From Blastococcus sp. CPCC 205250 (lineage in GTDB: Bacteria > Actinomycetota > Actinomycetes > Mycobacteriales > Geodermatophilaceae): a DNA stretch of 64,000 nucleotides. The stretch is taken from assembly GCF_019799925.1 (NCBI RefSeq), contig NZ_JABGCG010000011.1:1-64000 (forward strand). The letters run 5' to 3'. The notes under the pieces were generated by a model. The model was given only the letters and a program-made list of their open reading frames with translations, was not told the DNA's origin and ran no database searches. The position numbers were made by a program, and so were the translations under genes. Each line of letters begins with the position of its first letter. Positions within the stretch are counted from its first letter, which is position 1. This document shows, in pieces, positions 8,264 through 17,793 of the stretch.

Positions 8264-9285
8264 CAGGTGGCGGCGTGCGCACCGTGGACGTCCACGCCCA
8301 CGCCCTCGTGCCGGAGGCCGAGGCGCTGCTCGCCGGGCAGGCCGGCCTGGCGCAGGAGCGGGACAGGGACGCGCGGTGGTTCGGCGCTGCCGCCACGGAG
8401 GTGAACCGGGCACAGCTGACCCGGCTCGCGCCCCTCCTGACCGACGTCACCCGCCGGCTCGAGGCGATGGACGCCGCCCGCATCGACGTCCAGGTGGTCG
8501 CGCCCATGCCGCTGCCGCACGCGTGGGCCGACGCCGACCTGGCTGCGGCCTACGTCGCCGCGACGAACGCGGGGATCGCCGCCCTCGTCGGCGCACACCC
8601 CGACCGGCTGATGGGCCTGGGCTCCGTCGCGCTGCAGCACCCGGACCTGGCGGTCGCCCAGTTGGAGCACGGGATCGGCGAGCTCGGTCTGCGCGGTGTC
8701 CAGATCGGCACGAGCGCCGGCGAGCGCGAACTCGACGATCCCGCGCTGGCTGGGTTCTGGGCCCGCGCCGAGGAGCTGAGGGCGCTCGTGCTCGTGCACC
8801 CCTGGGGGTGCAGCCTGGGGGAGCGGTTGGCGGACTACTACCTGGCCAACACGGTGGGCAACCCGGTCGAGACCACGGTCGCACTCTCGCGCATCGTCTT
8901 CTCCGGTCTGCTGGACCGGCATCCGGGGCTCGACGTCGTCTCGGTGCACGGGGGCGGCTACCTGCCCACCTACCTGGGCCGGTCCGACCACGCCTGGCAC
9001 GAGCGGCCGGATGCGCACACCTGCGCACGGCCGCCGAGTTCCTACCTGCGGCAGCTCTGGTTCGACTCGCTGGTCTACACCCCCGCCGGTCTCCAGGCTC
9101 TGGTGGACGCGGTGGGCGCCGACCGGGTGCTGCTGGGCAGCGACTACCCGTTCGACATGGGGGTTCCCGATCCCGTCGAGCGGGTCGAGACGGCCGGCCT
9201 CGACGACGCCGTCGTCGCCGACATCGTCGGGCGGAGCGCCGCTCGGATGCTGCAGCGCGTCAGCGCAGGACCGACGACCGCCTGA
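8260..9285 (+). CDS. Amidohydrolase 2 (ACMSD-like) family protein
   Basis: A 341-residue TIM-barrel metal enzyme related to aminocarboxymuconate-semialdehyde decarboxylase and to LigW/LigJ-type enzymes of aromatic breakdown. The N-terminal metal motif is TVDVHAHAL; later ligands are in LVHPWGC, VSVHGGGYLPTYLGR and LLGSDYPFDMG. The GTG at 8260 overlaps the FAH stop. It is paralogous to the gene at 34367, which also follows a FAH gene, so FAH and amidohydrolase seem to act as a repeated pair. A decarboxylase or hydratase role on a ring-cleavage intermediate fits. It is the last gene of this operon and converges on folC. Confidence 0.85.
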   Translation: MTGGGVRTVDVHAHALVPEAEALLAGQAGLAQERDRDARWFGAAATEVNRAQLTRLAPLLTDVTRRLEAMDAARIDVQVVAPMPLPHAWADADLAAAYVAATNAGIAALVGAHPDRLMGLGSVALQHPDLAVAQLEHGIGELGLRGVQIGTSAGERELDDPALAGFWARAEELRALVLVHPWGCSLGERLADYYLANTVGNPVETTVALSRIVFSGLLDRHPGLDVVSVHGGGYLPTYLGRSDHAWHERPDAHTCARPPSSYLRQLWFDSLVYTPAGLQALVDAVGADRVLLGSDYPFDMGVPDPVERVETAGLDDAVVADIVGRSAARMLQRVSAGPTTA

Positions 9286-9318
9286 CCGCGACCGGGAGCC
9301 GTCCGACGGGCCCGCAGC

Positions 9319-10665
9319 TCAGGGGGCGTCCGCCCCGCCCGTGCCCAGGAGCTTGCCGGCCTCCGCGGCCGTCACGACACTGCCGGTGACCAGCACGGCC
9401 GCCGGTGCCGGATCGGCCTCCGCGGAGGCCAGCGCCCGAGCGAGCGCTCGTCCGAGGTCCGGCTCGACCATCACCCGGGCGCTGCCGAGCAGCTCGACGG
9501 CCACGGCGCCGAGACGGTCCGCGGGCAGCCGGCGGGGCGAGTCGGTCTCGCTCACGACGACCTGCGTCGCCAGGCCGCCGAGCGCGTGCAGCATCCCGGT
9601 CACGTCCTTGTCCGCGAGCACCGCCAGGACGACCACCACACGGGCCGGTGAGGGCAGTTCCCGGATGGCGGCGACCGTGGCGGCCATGCCGGCGGGATTG
9701 TGGGAGGCGTCCACCCAGACACGCGGGGACGTGCGGACCGTCTCCAGCCGGCCGGGGGCGCGGACCTCGCTCAGGACCGATCGGACGGTGCCCGTGTCCA
9801 GCCGACGGCCGCCCGCAGCGAGGAAGGACTCCGTGGCGGCGAGCGCGACGGCGGCGTTGGCGGCCTGGTGGACGCCCAGGAGGGGGAGGCGCAGCCCGCG
9901 GTGGACCCCCCGGGCCGCCCGCACGTCCAGCACCTGGCCGTCCGCGTCGGGGACGCGCCGCAGGATCCGGTCCCCGATGCCGGCGCGGACCACGGTCGCG
10001 CCGAGGGCGGCCGCCCGCTCGAGCAGCACCGACGATGCGGGCTCGGGCTGGTCGGCCAGGACGACCGTGGACGAGGGCTTGATGATCCCGGCCTTCTCGG
10101 TGGCGATGGCGGCCTCGTCGGGACCCAGGTACTCGGTGTGGTCGAGGGAGATCGGGGTGACGACGGCGATGCGACCGTCAACGACGTTCGTGGCGTCCCA
10201 GGTCCCACCCATGCCGACCTCCAGCACGACGGCGTCGAGGTCCGCCTCGGCGAACGCCACGAAGGCCATCGCGGTCACGACCTCGAAGAAGGACAGCGGC
10301 GTGTCGTTCGCCGCGTCCACCTCCTCGACCATCGGACGGAGCCGGGCGTGCACATCGGCGAAGCGTGCGGCGTCGATGGGGAGCCCGTCGAGAACGATGC
10401 GCTCGCGCACGCTGTGCAGGTGCGGGCTGGTGTAGCGGCCGACGCGCAGGCCGCTACCGCGCAGCAGGTCGTGTATCACTCGCGCCGTCGTCGTCTTGCC
10501 GTTGGTGCCGGTCACGTGGACGACCGGGACCGCGTGTTGCGGACGACCGAGTGCGTCCGTGAGCGCACGGATGCGGTCCAACGACGGCTCCAGACGGTTC
10601 TCCGGCCACCGTCGCAGGAGCGCCTGCTCGGCCTCCTCGGCCGGCGAGGGCCGGGTGCTGGTCAC
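9319..10665 (-). CDS. folC: Folylpolyglutamate / dihydrofolate synthase
   Basis: A 448-residue Mur-ligase-type enzyme that adds glutamate to folates. The P-loop is HVTGTNGKTTTAR at about residue 50, followed by RYTSPHLHSVRERI, the GMGGTWDATNVV block and SLDHTEYLG. It starts with a GTG overlapping the folD stop and is the last gene of a C1/folate operon. In this context it would retain tetrahydrofolate in the cell for the demethylase reactions. Whether it is the organism's only folC is unknown. Confidence 0.92.
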   Translation of the reverse strand: MTSTRPSPAEEAEQALLRRWPENRLEPSLDRIRALTDALGRPQHAVPVVHVTGTNGKTTTARVIHDLLRGSGLRVGRYTSPHLHSVRERIVLDGLPIDAARFADVHARLRPMVEEVDAANDTPLSFFEVVTAMAFVAFAEADLDAVVLEVGMGGTWDATNVVDGRIAVVTPISLDHTEYLGPDEAAIATEKAGIIKPSSTVVLADQPEPASSVLLERAAALGATVVRAGIGDRILRRVPDADGQVLDVRAARGVHRGLRLPLLGVHQAANAAVALAATESFLAAGGRRLDTGTVRSVLSEVRAPGRLETVRTSPRVWVDASHNPAGMAATVAAIRELPSPARVVVVLAVLADKDVTGMLHALGGLATQVVVSETDSPRRLPADRLGAVAVELLGSARVMVEPDLGRALARALASAEADPAPAAVLVTGSVVTAAEAGKLLGTGGADAP

Positions 10666-11528
10666 GCTCCGTCGACCAGCCCCTGCTGGCGTCGGGCGGC
10701 GGTGAGGGTGTTGGCCAGGAGCATGGCGATGGTCATGGGCCCGACGCCGCCCGGGACGGGCGTGATCCGAGCCGCGACCTCGGCGACGGCGGCGGTGTCG
10801 ACGTCGCCGTGCAGGCCGGTCTCGCCCCGGTGGATGCCGACGTCGATGACGGTGGCGCCGGGCTTCACCGCGTCCGGGCCGATGAGCCCGGGGATGCCGG
10901 CGGCCACGACGAGGACGTCGGCGCGGCGGCAGACCGCGGCCAGGTCGCGGGTCCGGGAGTGGCAGATGGTGACGGTGGCGTGGCGCTCGAGCAGGAGCTG
11001 GGCCATCGGCTTGCCGACCAGCACAGAGCGGCCGACGACGACGGCTTCCGCGCCGGAGAGGGGGACGTCGTGGTGGTCGAGCAGGGCGATCACGCCGGAG
11101 GGGGTGCAGGGACGCAGCCCGGACCGGCCCTGCGCCAGCAGTCCGGCGTTGGCGACGGTGAGCCCGTCGACGTCCTTGCCGTCGGGGATGCGGGACAGCA
11201 GTTCCTCGGAGTCGAGGTGCCCAGGGGTAGGTAACTGCAGCAGGATGCCCGAGACGGCAGGATCGGCGGCCAGCTGGTCGATCAGTGCTGCGGCGGTGGC
11301 CTGGTCGACGTCGGCGGGCAGGTGCTGGTGCAGGTCGGCCATGCCGGCGGTGGTGCAGGCCCTGCGCTTGTTGCGGATGTAGACCTCGCTGGCGGGGTCG
11401 TGCCCGATCAGCACCGTCGCGAGGCCGGGCGCTGTGCCGCCTGCGGCGAGCAGCTCGGCCACCCCCTTGGCGACGTCCTCGCGGACCTGGCGGGCGACGG
11501 CGGCGCCGTCGATCAACTGCGCGGTCAT
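10662..11528 (-). CDS. folD: Methylene-THF dehydrogenase / methenyl-THF cyclohydrolase
   Basis: A 288-residue bifunctional enzyme turning 5,10-methylene-THF into 10-formyl-THF with NADP. The catalytic block SEVYIRNKRRACTTAGM (Tyr and Lys) is present, as are the second family block GRSVLVGKPMAQLLL and the PVPGGVGPMTIAML signature near the end. GAGGACTT precedes the ATG. It sits between purU and folC, where it would oxidise the C1 unit taken from methoxy groups. Confidence 0.95.
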   Translation of the reverse strand: MTAQLIDGAAVARQVREDVAKGVAELLAAGGTAPGLATVLIGHDPASEVYIRNKRRACTTAGMADLHQHLPADVDQATAAALIDQLAADPAVSGILLQLPTPGHLDSEELLSRIPDGKDVDGLTVANAGLLAQGRSGLRPCTPSGVIALLDHHDVPLSGAEAVVVGRSVLVGKPMAQLLLERHATVTICHSRTRDLAAVCRRADVLVVAAGIPGLIGPDAVKPGATVIDVGIHRGETGLHGDVDTAAVAEVAARITPVPGGVGPMTIAMLLANTLTAARRQQGLVDGA

Positions 11529-11557
11529 GGGAAGTCCTCGGTGGTCAGGAGGCCGGG

Positions 11558-12472
11558 TCAGAAGGCGATGGTGGTGTTGCCGTGCACGGCGACGCGGTCT
11601 TCGAGGTGCCAGCGGACGGCGCGGGAGAGGACGGCGCGTTCCACGTCGGCGCCCAGGCGGGCGAGGTCGGCGGCGGTGTGCCGGTGGTCGACGCGGACGA
11701 CGTCCTGCTCGATGATCGGGCCCTCGTCGAGGTCGGCGGTGACGTAGTGGGCGGTCGCGCCGATGAGCTTGACGCCGCGGTCCTTGGCCTTCTGGTAGGG
11801 GCCGGCGCCGATGAAGGCGGGCAGGAACGAGTGGTGGATGTTGATCAGCGGCACGCCGACCTGCTCGAGGAAGTCGGGGGTGATGATCTGCATGTAGCGG
11901 GCCAGGACGACCAGGTCGACGTTGCCGGCGAGCAGGTCGAGGATGCGGGCCTCGGCCTCGGCGCGGTTGTCGCGGGTGGCGGGGATGTGGAAGTAGGGGA
12001 CGCCGAAGGGACGGACGGCGTCGGCCAGGTCGGGGTGGTTGGAGATGACCATGGCCACGGTCATGTCCAGTTCGCCGCGGCGGTGGCGCCAGAGCAGGTC
12101 GAGCAGGCAGTGGTCGGTCTTGGACACCAGGATCGCCACCCGCTTGGGCTTGGCCGCCTCGGTGAGCCGGAAGCTCATACCGAACCGCTCGGCGACGTCA
12201 GCGGCGAAGCCCTGTTCCAGGTCGGGGCGGGCGGCGGTCAGGCCGGGGAGGTGGAACTCGGTGCGCTGGAAGAACTGTCCGCCGGCCTCGGCGGTGGAGA
12301 ACTGGTCGAGGCTGATGATGTTGGCCCCGGCCTGGGTCAGGAAGGTGCTGATCGCCGACACGATGCCGGGCTGGTCGGCACACTGGATCAGCAGCCGCCC
12401 GTGATCGGCATCGGACCTGATGCCGGGCGTGGCACGAGGCAGGGCGGTGGCGGTGGTCGCCAGCGCGGTCAT
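11558..12472 (-). CDS. purU: Formyltetrahydrofolate deformylase
   Basis: A 304-residue enzyme with an N-terminal ACT domain (LIQCADQPGIVSAISTFL, residues about 27-95) and a C-terminal formyltransferase fold carrying VLARYMQIITPDF and the catalytic NIHHSFLPAF block. It hydrolyses 10-formyl-THF to formate and free THF. In this operon that step would regenerate THF and dispose of the methyl carbon as formate. GGAGGACC precedes the ATG. The length is normal for the family. Confidence 0.95.
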   Translation of the reverse strand: MTALATTATALPRATPGIRSDADHGRLLIQCADQPGIVSAISTFLTQAGANIISLDQFSTAEAGGQFFQRTEFHLPGLTAARPDLEQGFAADVAERFGMSFRLTEAAKPKRVAILVSKTDHCLLDLLWRHRRGELDMTVAMVISNHPDLADAVRPFGVPYFHIPATRDNRAEAEARILDLLAGNVDLVVLARYMQIITPDFLEQVGVPLINIHHSFLPAFIGAGPYQKAKDRGVKLIGATAHYVTADLDEGPIIEQDVVRVDHRHTAADLARLGADVERAVLSRAVRWHLEDRVAVHGNTTIAF

Positions 12473-12541
12473 GGGTCCTCCGGGGGAACTCCCTCGGCGC
12501 AGTCGCCGAGGTGGGTGGTGACGGGGTCGGGACGGGCGGTG

Positions 12542-13405
12542 TCAGCTCAGCTCCTGCAGGGCCCGTCTGCGCCAGGCCTCGGTCGGAGCGAGGTCGTTGA
12601 AGGTGAAGACGTGGAAGCCGGCGAGGGCGTTGTCGGGAGTGCCGAGGTGCCGGGCCAGGCCGGTGATGATCGGGTCGGGCCGGTAGCCGCCGGGCAGGAA
12701 GAACCGCCAGAACATGTTCTGCTGCTTCTTCAGGAACTTCGCCGACTCCCCGATGCCCAGCCCGCCGGAGACCCGCAGCAGCTTGTTGCGGTGCACCGCG
12801 CCCGGCACCCCGACGTACACCGGCAGGTCGATGCCTCGGCGGGTCAGCTCCCGAGCCCAGGCGAGGATCACCGCGGGGTCGAAGACGATCTGCGTGGTGA
12901 TGTGCGTGGCCAGGGGCGCCTTGTCCGCCAGTGCCTGGAAGAGCATCTCGTCGGGGACGTCGGGGTGCCCCTCGGGGTGACCGCCGATGCCGATGTCGGT
13001 GAACCCGTGATCGAGCTCGTGCAGCGCGACGAGCAGGTCGTGGGCGTGCCGGAAGCCGGCCGGTTCGTCGGTCGGGTCACCCCCGACGACGAAGACGCCG
13101 CTGATCTTGGCCTCGCGGCACCGGTCCACGATCTCGGCCAGATGCACCCGGTCCCGCACCTGCCGAGCCGACAGGTGCGGCGAGACGGCGTACCCGTGGC
13201 CGGCCAGAGCGACGGCGAGGTCCACGGTGGCGTCCTGCCCCTTGGCCGGCGACGCCGTCACGGTGAGCGGTACGTCCACCGGGACGTTCGCGACGACTGC
13301 CTCCTCGGTGCCCTTGAACGGGATCACCTCGAAGCCGAGCTTCCGCAGGGCACGTCCCAGGTCCGCACGCACCCCGGCGTCGCGGATGGCCAGACGGTTT
13401 GCCAT
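12542..13405 (-). CDS. metF: Methylenetetrahydrofolate reductase-like protein
   Basis: A 287-residue TIM-barrel flavoprotein of the MTHFR family. Visible blocks include FEVIPFKGTEE, LTVTASPAKG, YAVSPHLSARQVRD, VFVVGGDPTDEPAGF, DIGIGGHPEGHP and ATHITTQIVFDP, matching the flavin- and folate-binding barrel. It lies directly downstream of two O-demethylase genes, as metF does beside ligM in sphingomonads. There it probably runs in the oxidative direction, methyl-THF to methylene-THF. The start is the ATG after GGAGG. Confidence 0.85.
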   Translation of the reverse strand: MANRLAIRDAGVRADLGRALRKLGFEVIPFKGTEEAVVANVPVDVPLTVTASPAKGQDATVDLAVALAGHGYAVSPHLSARQVRDRVHLAEIVDRCREAKISGVFVVGGDPTDEPAGFRHAHDLLVALHELDHGFTDIGIGGHPEGHPDVPDEMLFQALADKAPLATHITTQIVFDPAVILAWARELTRRGIDLPVYVGVPGAVHRNKLLRVSGGLGIGESAKFLKKQQNMFWRFFLPGGYRPDPIITGLARHLGTPDNALAGFHVFTFNDLAPTEAWRRRALQELS

Positions 13406-13476
13406 GCCGGGTCCTCCAGGTCGTTGCGGCCGAGGGTGTGGGGCGGGGAGCCGGCGTCGGGTGGAACGGCGTCGGG

Positions 13477-13509
13477 GGATGCCGGACAGCCGGCGGATCG
13501 CCGGCATCC
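13477..13509 (-). repeat. Hairpin between demethylase and metF genes
   Basis: A 9-bp inverted repeat (GGATGCCGG / CCGGCATCC) with a 15-nt GC-rich loop lies in the 131-bp gap before metF on the minus strand. It may tune transcription between the demethylase and the C1 genes. No T-tract is present. Confidence 0.45.
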
Positions 13510-13536
13510 ACCCGCCGTCCGCGGCCGTGCGGGTGC

Positions 13537-14904
13537 TCAGTGCCGGGCCGGCGGACGCGTCCGCACGGTCGCGCGGACGGTGGTCTGCGCGTGGTGCGGT
13601 TCCATGAAGGGCCGCCCCGCTCCTCCGTCGGCCTCGCCCCACACGACCTCGACCAGGTCCCCGTCCTGGACGGACTCGTCGAGGACGCCGATCGTGTAGA
13701 CGTGCCCGAGGTTGACCGTGTAGCCGCCCCACGTGGACACCCCGACGTGCTGGTCGTCCTTGCGCACGCTGTCGAGGTAGGCGGTGGCCGGGTTGAGGTT
13801 CGGGACACCGAGGATCTTCGGCCGCTGACCGGTGCCGAACATGCTGTCCCGCAGGACCCGGACGACGTCCTCGTCGTCCCACTCCAGCCACGCCTTGCGC
13901 CGCCGCGGCGACGCCTGCTCCAGTGCCTCCCGGCCGATGAAGTCGTGGTCGAACTTGATGATCGACCCGTAGCCCAGTTCCTGGGGGTAGAAGTAGTAGT
14001 CCTCGATGTCCCCGGAGTCGAAGCTGCCCTCGACCGAGAGGAAGCCCTCGAGGCCGAAGCTGGACAGCTGCTCCCGGTAGGCCTTGGTCTCCGGCGAGGT
14101 GTAGATGGCCGGGGGCACGACCGGGATCCACCCGGACTCGGTCGTCGTGGACAGGTAGGCGTTCCCGCCGCCCTGGCGGAGGCCCACCTCCATGCCGGCG
14201 TACAGCAGCGTCTCGAGCACGCGCTGCCCGTGCTCGATCGGGCCGAACAGCTCCAGGCCGGTGTACTCCGCGCCGGGGACGCCGGACATGGTGTGGTTGA
14301 GGGCGCGCACGGGGGTGCCGGCGATCTCGAACTCGCCCATGCGGAAGAACGGGATGTGCTCGACGGCCCCGCCGACCGCCCGCTCGAGGACGTCCTGCGT
14401 GCGGGGGCCGTTGAGCTGGTAGCGCCAGTGCCTGCGGCGGCCCGGGTTGTACACCGACGCCGGGTCGTGGGAGATCTCGACGTCGTAGCCGTTCTGCCTC
14501 GCGTGGTACTCGAGCCAGGGCGCGGCGGTGGCGCCCGAGACGAGGGTGAAGTGCTCCTCCTCCAGGCCGAAGAGGATCCCGTCGCCGATGAAGCGACCGT
14601 CCGGGGCGCAGACCACGAACTGCTTGGCGCGGTTGCGGCCGAGGGTGCTCGGCGTGTTGACCCCGGTGTCGCTCAGGAGTCGCCTCACGTCCGGTCCGCT
14701 GAAGTGGACCTCGCCCATGTGGTGCGACTGGTCGAACAGCACGCAGGCGTTCTTCCACGCCCACTGCTCGTTGGCCCAGGTCGTGTACTCGTGGGCGTAA
14801 GTGAAGGGGTAGTGCGTGGCGGGGTTGGTCCGGAGCATGCGCAGCGGATCCCCGATCCGGTCGATCCGCTGCTGCAGCGACTCCGGCCGTGGGGCGTCGG
14901 TCAT
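13537..14904 (-). CDS. GcvT/LigM-like THF-dependent aromatic O-demethylase
   Basis: A 455-residue protein of the aminomethyltransferase (GcvT) fold, close in length and context to LigM/DesA, which move the methyl group of vanillate, methylgallate or syringate to tetrahydrofolate. Blocks typical of the fold are KNACVLFDQSHHMGEVHFSG, LLSDTGVNTPSTL, YQLNGPRTQDVLERA and the C-terminal barrel with VSTWGGYTVNLGHVY. It is followed by metF, purU, folD and folC on the same strand, which supports a role feeding C1 units. The start is the ATG at 14904 after GAGAGGAT. A dimethylglycine- or glycine-cleavage-type function is the main alternative. Confidence 0.78.
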   Translation of the reverse strand: MTDAPRPESLQQRIDRIGDPLRMLRTNPATHYPFTYAHEYTTWANEQWAWKNACVLFDQSHHMGEVHFSGPDVRRLLSDTGVNTPSTLGRNRAKQFVVCAPDGRFIGDGILFGLEEEHFTLVSGATAAPWLEYHARQNGYDVEISHDPASVYNPGRRRHWRYQLNGPRTQDVLERAVGGAVEHIPFFRMGEFEIAGTPVRALNHTMSGVPGAEYTGLELFGPIEHGQRVLETLLYAGMEVGLRQGGGNAYLSTTTESGWIPVVPPAIYTSPETKAYREQLSSFGLEGFLSVEGSFDSGDIEDYYFYPQELGYGSIIKFDHDFIGREALEQASPRRRKAWLEWDDEDVVRVLRDSMFGTGQRPKILGVPNLNPATAYLDSVRKDDQHVGVSTWGGYTVNLGHVYTIGVLDESVQDGDLVEVVWGEADGGAGRPFMEPHHAQTTVRATVRTRPPARH

Positions 14905-15053
14905 GGCGATCCTCTCGTCGGGCAGGAACTCAGGGCCCGGCCACCCCGAGGGCGGGGAGGTCAGGCGGCGGGCGCTCACGGGCGCGGCGACGGTCGCACC
15001 GCCACCTCGCCGGAGCGGGCCGGCCGGAGCCGGCCGGGGGAACGGGACCGGGG

Positions 15054-16481
15054 TCAGGCGCCCGGTGTCGTGCGCTGACGCCGCGGCTTGACCGGCACGC
15101 GGGCGACGGTGGCGCGGATCTGCCGCTGCACGGTGCCCGGGGTCCCCCAGAGCACCGAGACCTCCGTACCGGGGGTGGCGTGCTCCCGGGGCAGCACGCA
15201 CAGGGAGATGGTGTCGCGCAGGTGCGGGCTGTAGGTGCGGCCGCTCGAGATGCCGACGGCCTCGCCCCGCACCAGGACCTGGTCGAAGCTGGCCCCGACC
15301 CTGCGTGGCATGTCCATCGGCTCGGGGAGCGGGCCGTCGGCGAACTGCGCGGCGAACAGCGACGCGACGTCCTCGGCATCCCAGACGAGCGTGACCAGCG
15401 TGCGGGCCGGGCCGCCGTCTTCGGCCTGCCGGCGGAGGGCGTCGCGCCCGAGGAAGTCGTGACCGTCGAGGTCGACGCTGCGCGGCCAGCCCAGCTCGCC
15501 GGGGTATCGGAAGAAGTCGGTGATGCCCTGGGTGGGCACGAAGCTGCCGGTCATCGCCCCGAGGGGGAGGAGCTTCGGCGCCCCCGGCGTGACGATCGAG
15601 GCCGGGAGGTAGTCCAGGCCGACGGTCGGGATGCCTGCCTCGATGTGGGCCACCAGTTGCGAACGCACGCCGAGGAGGCGCAGACCGTGCGGCGCGCCGG
15701 CTTCCGCGAGGGCTGCCCACACGGCGTTCGCGTCGTCGGAGGAGCCGTGCACCTCGTAGCCGAGCTCGCCGGACACGCCGGCCCGGAGGATGCGGACGGG
15801 GGCCCCCGCGATGACCGCCCGGCGGCTCTGGTGGTAGCTCAGGTCCCGCAGGTCCGCCCCGGTGGCGGCCTCCACGACGTGGACCGACGTCGGTCCCTGG
15901 ACGTGGAAGAGGAAGACCTCGGCCGAGATCGCCTCACCCTCGGCCTGCCAGTCGCCGGACTCCAGTTGGAAGGCGGTCCAGTCCACTCCGCCGCCCTGGT
16001 AGACGACGGTGTCCTCGGCGGTCCGGTAGAGGATCCCCTCGGAGGCGACGAAGCCGTTCTCGTCGCACTGGATGGAGTGCTTCACCTCGTCGACGGCGAG
16101 GGCGGACACGTCGTTCGCACTGACGTACCGGAGGAAGTCCAGCGCCTGCGGACCCCGCACACGCAGGGTGCCCAGCGCCGACCAGTCACCGAGGAAGCAC
16201 GTCTCGGTGTGCGCGAGCGACTCCTCGGTCCAGTTGGTGAACTCCCACGGCAGCATGAGCGGGGTCCAGCGGAAGAACACCCCGGTGCCGTTGGCGGGGT
16301 CCTGCGCGGCAGCGGCGGGGCTGAAGATGGCCGGCCGGTCGAGGTCCCACCGGCCCTCGCGCTGGGCGAGGGTGGCCTCGAAGCGTGCGCGCTGGCGCGC
16401 GGACACCGTGGCGGACGCCTCGGTCCCGGCGTGCGAGGTGGAGGCGTTCTCGTAGGAGTTCAGCACCTCGGCGTCAGACAT
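15054..16481 (-). CDS. Second GcvT/LigM-like O-demethylase
   Basis: A 475-residue paralogue of the gene at 13537, with the same fold but clearly diverged. Blocks include RWTPLMLPWEFTNWTEE, LRYVSANDVSALAVDEVKHS, VQGPTSVHVVEAATG, GVSGELGYEVHG and HDFLGRDALRRQ. Two unlike copies side by side suggest different methoxylated substrates, as with DesA and LigM. It is the first gene of the C1 operon. Its upstream region faces a LysR regulator, which probably controls it. Confidence 0.75.
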   Translation of the reverse strand: MSDAEVLNSYENASTSHAGTEASATVSARQRARFEATLAQREGRWDLDRPAIFSPAAAAQDPANGTGVFFRWTPLMLPWEFTNWTEESLAHTETCFLGDWSALGTLRVRGPQALDFLRYVSANDVSALAVDEVKHSIQCDENGFVASEGILYRTAEDTVVYQGGGVDWTAFQLESGDWQAEGEAISAEVFLFHVQGPTSVHVVEAATGADLRDLSYHQSRRAVIAGAPVRILRAGVSGELGYEVHGSSDDANAVWAALAEAGAPHGLRLLGVRSQLVAHIEAGIPTVGLDYLPASIVTPGAPKLLPLGAMTGSFVPTQGITDFFRYPGELGWPRSVDLDGHDFLGRDALRRQAEDGGPARTLVTLVWDAEDVASLFAAQFADGPLPEPMDMPRRVGASFDQVLVRGEAVGISSGRTYSPHLRDTISLCVLPREHATPGTEVSVLWGTPGTVQRQIRATVARVPVKPRRQRTTPGA

Positions 16482-16612
16482 CGTCGTCCTCTCGGGGTAG
16501 TGGTCACGCCGCGGAGGGCGGGGAGTGCGGAGCCCGACGCAGCGCGTCGCGCGGGTGACGGCGGGCACCGCCGGGGAACGCCGTCGATCGTGACCGCAGC
16601 CACAGGACGGGC

Positions 16613-16641
16613 GGAATAGCCAAGGGCGTATGGCAACGATC
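16613..16641 (-). promoter_or_regulatory. Candidate LysR operator for the C1/demethylase operon
   Basis: On the minus strand a 29-bp element begins GATCGTTGCCA and ends GGCTATTCC. It matches the element at 29081-29109 at 19 of 29 positions by eye. It lies in the 292-bp divergent gap (16482-16773) between the demethylase operon and the LysR gene. Elements of the same layout occur at two other catabolic promoters and one remnant. The rest of the gap shows no other clear signal. Confidence 0.45.
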
Positions 16642-16773
16642 CGCCACCGTGATGCCGTCGCCGTGCCTGATCGCGCCCATCGGGCGGGTCTAGGGTGACG
16701 GGCGCCACGCCCGGAGCCGTCGACGACGCGGTCGGACGGTCGGCTCCCGGAGGACGTCCAGAGGAGGAGAGCC

Positions 16774-17793
16774 ATGCCGTTCGAGCGGGAGCCGCCGCTG
16801 GGTGGTGCGCCCGTGCGCCCGAGGGGTGGCTCGGTCGCCCGGCAGGTCCTGCGCAACCAGGACATCACGTTGCTCCCCGTGCTCCGCGCGCTGCTGACCG
16901 AGCGCAGCGTCACGCGGGCGGGGGAGGTGGTGGGCCTGAGTCAGCCGGCGACGAGCGCCGCGCTCGCCCGGCTGCGCCGTCGCTTCGGTGACGAACTCCT
17001 GGTCCGCGTCGGCCGGGAGTACGAGCTGACGCCCTTCGCCGCGACGCTGGTCGAGCGCCTCGAGAAGGCGACCGAGGCGCTCGACAGGTTGTTCGGTGAC
17101 GAGTTCGACCCCGGGACGACGACCCGGGCCTTCAGCCTCGTGGCGTCGGACTACGCGGTGGCCGTGATGGCGGAGGAGGTCAACGCCGTCCTGGCCGACG
17201 AGTCCGGGGGCAGGCCGAGCATCGACGTCCGGCACCTGACCCCGGCCGATTCGTTCGACATCGACGCGCTGCTGCGCCAGAACGACGCCGTCATCCTGCC
17301 TCGCGAGGTGGTCCGCGGGTACCCCGGGGCGCCGCTCGTCGAGGACCGGTGGGTCTGCATCGTGGACGAGTCGAACGACGCGGTCGGCGACCGGGTCACG
17401 CCCGAGCACCTGGCGTCACTGCCCTTGGTCACCAGCTACAGCCGGCGGGACCCCCTGCACTACGTGCCCCTGAGGGAGATGCGCCGTCTCGGCATCGAGC
17501 CCGACGTCGAGGTCGTGACCGACAACTTCCTCACCGTGCCCTTCCTCGTGGCCGGCAGCCGACGGATCGCCTTCCTGCAGGAGCGGCTGGCGAGGCGGCT
17601 CGCGCCGGTCGTCCCGATCCGCGTCCTCCCCAGTCCCATCGACCTCGGGGGAGTGGCACTCCGGTTGTGGTGGCACCCGACCCTCACCGACGACCCGGCG
17701 CACCGCTGGTTCCGTCACGTGGTGACCCTGGGCGCGAAGCGCATCCTCAGGCGAGAGGCGTCTCAGGCGGCTCCGGACGCCGCGGACGGCTGA
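16774..17793 (+). CDS. LysR-family transcriptional regulator
   Basis: A 339-residue LysR-type activator. After a 30-residue variable head, the winged HTH reads LLPVLRALLTERSVTRAGEV, VGLSQPATSAALARLRRRFG and DELLVRVGREYELTPFA. The substrate-binding domain follows (SLVASDYAVAVM, LVTDNFL-like VVTDNFLTVPFLVAGS), close to the NodD/PcpR branch. It is transcribed away from the demethylase operon across a shared promoter region. That is the standard layout for a regulator of the neighbouring catabolic genes; the inducer would be an aromatic acid or its product. Confidence 0.9.
   Translation: MPFEREPPLGGAPVRPRGGSVARQVLRNQDITLLPVLRALLTERSVTRAGEVVGLSQPATSAALARLRRRFGDELLVRVGREYELTPFAATLVERLEKATEALDRLFGDEFDPGTTTRAFSLVASDYAVAVMAEEVNAVLADESGGRPSIDVRHLTPADSFDIDALLRQNDAVILPREVVRGYPGAPLVEDRWVCIVDESNDAVGDRVTPEHLASLPLVTSYSRRDPLHYVPLREMRRLGIEPDVEVVTDNFLTVPFLVAGSRRIAFLQERLARRLAPVVPIRVLPSPIDLGGVALRLWWHPTLTDDPAHRWFRHVVTLGAKRILRREASQAAPDAADG

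Noticed and set aside
11285..13699. An 804-codon open frame on the plus strand opposite purU and metF
   Set aside because: It is a by-product of high GC: the minus strand carries three well-conserved folate enzymes, and the plus frame has only low-complexity Gly/Asp/Val sequence.
13399..16619. Two long plus-strand open frames (559 and 576 codons) opposite the GcvT-like genes
   Set aside because: They mirror the codon pattern of the minus-strand genes, have no family features and no ribosome site.
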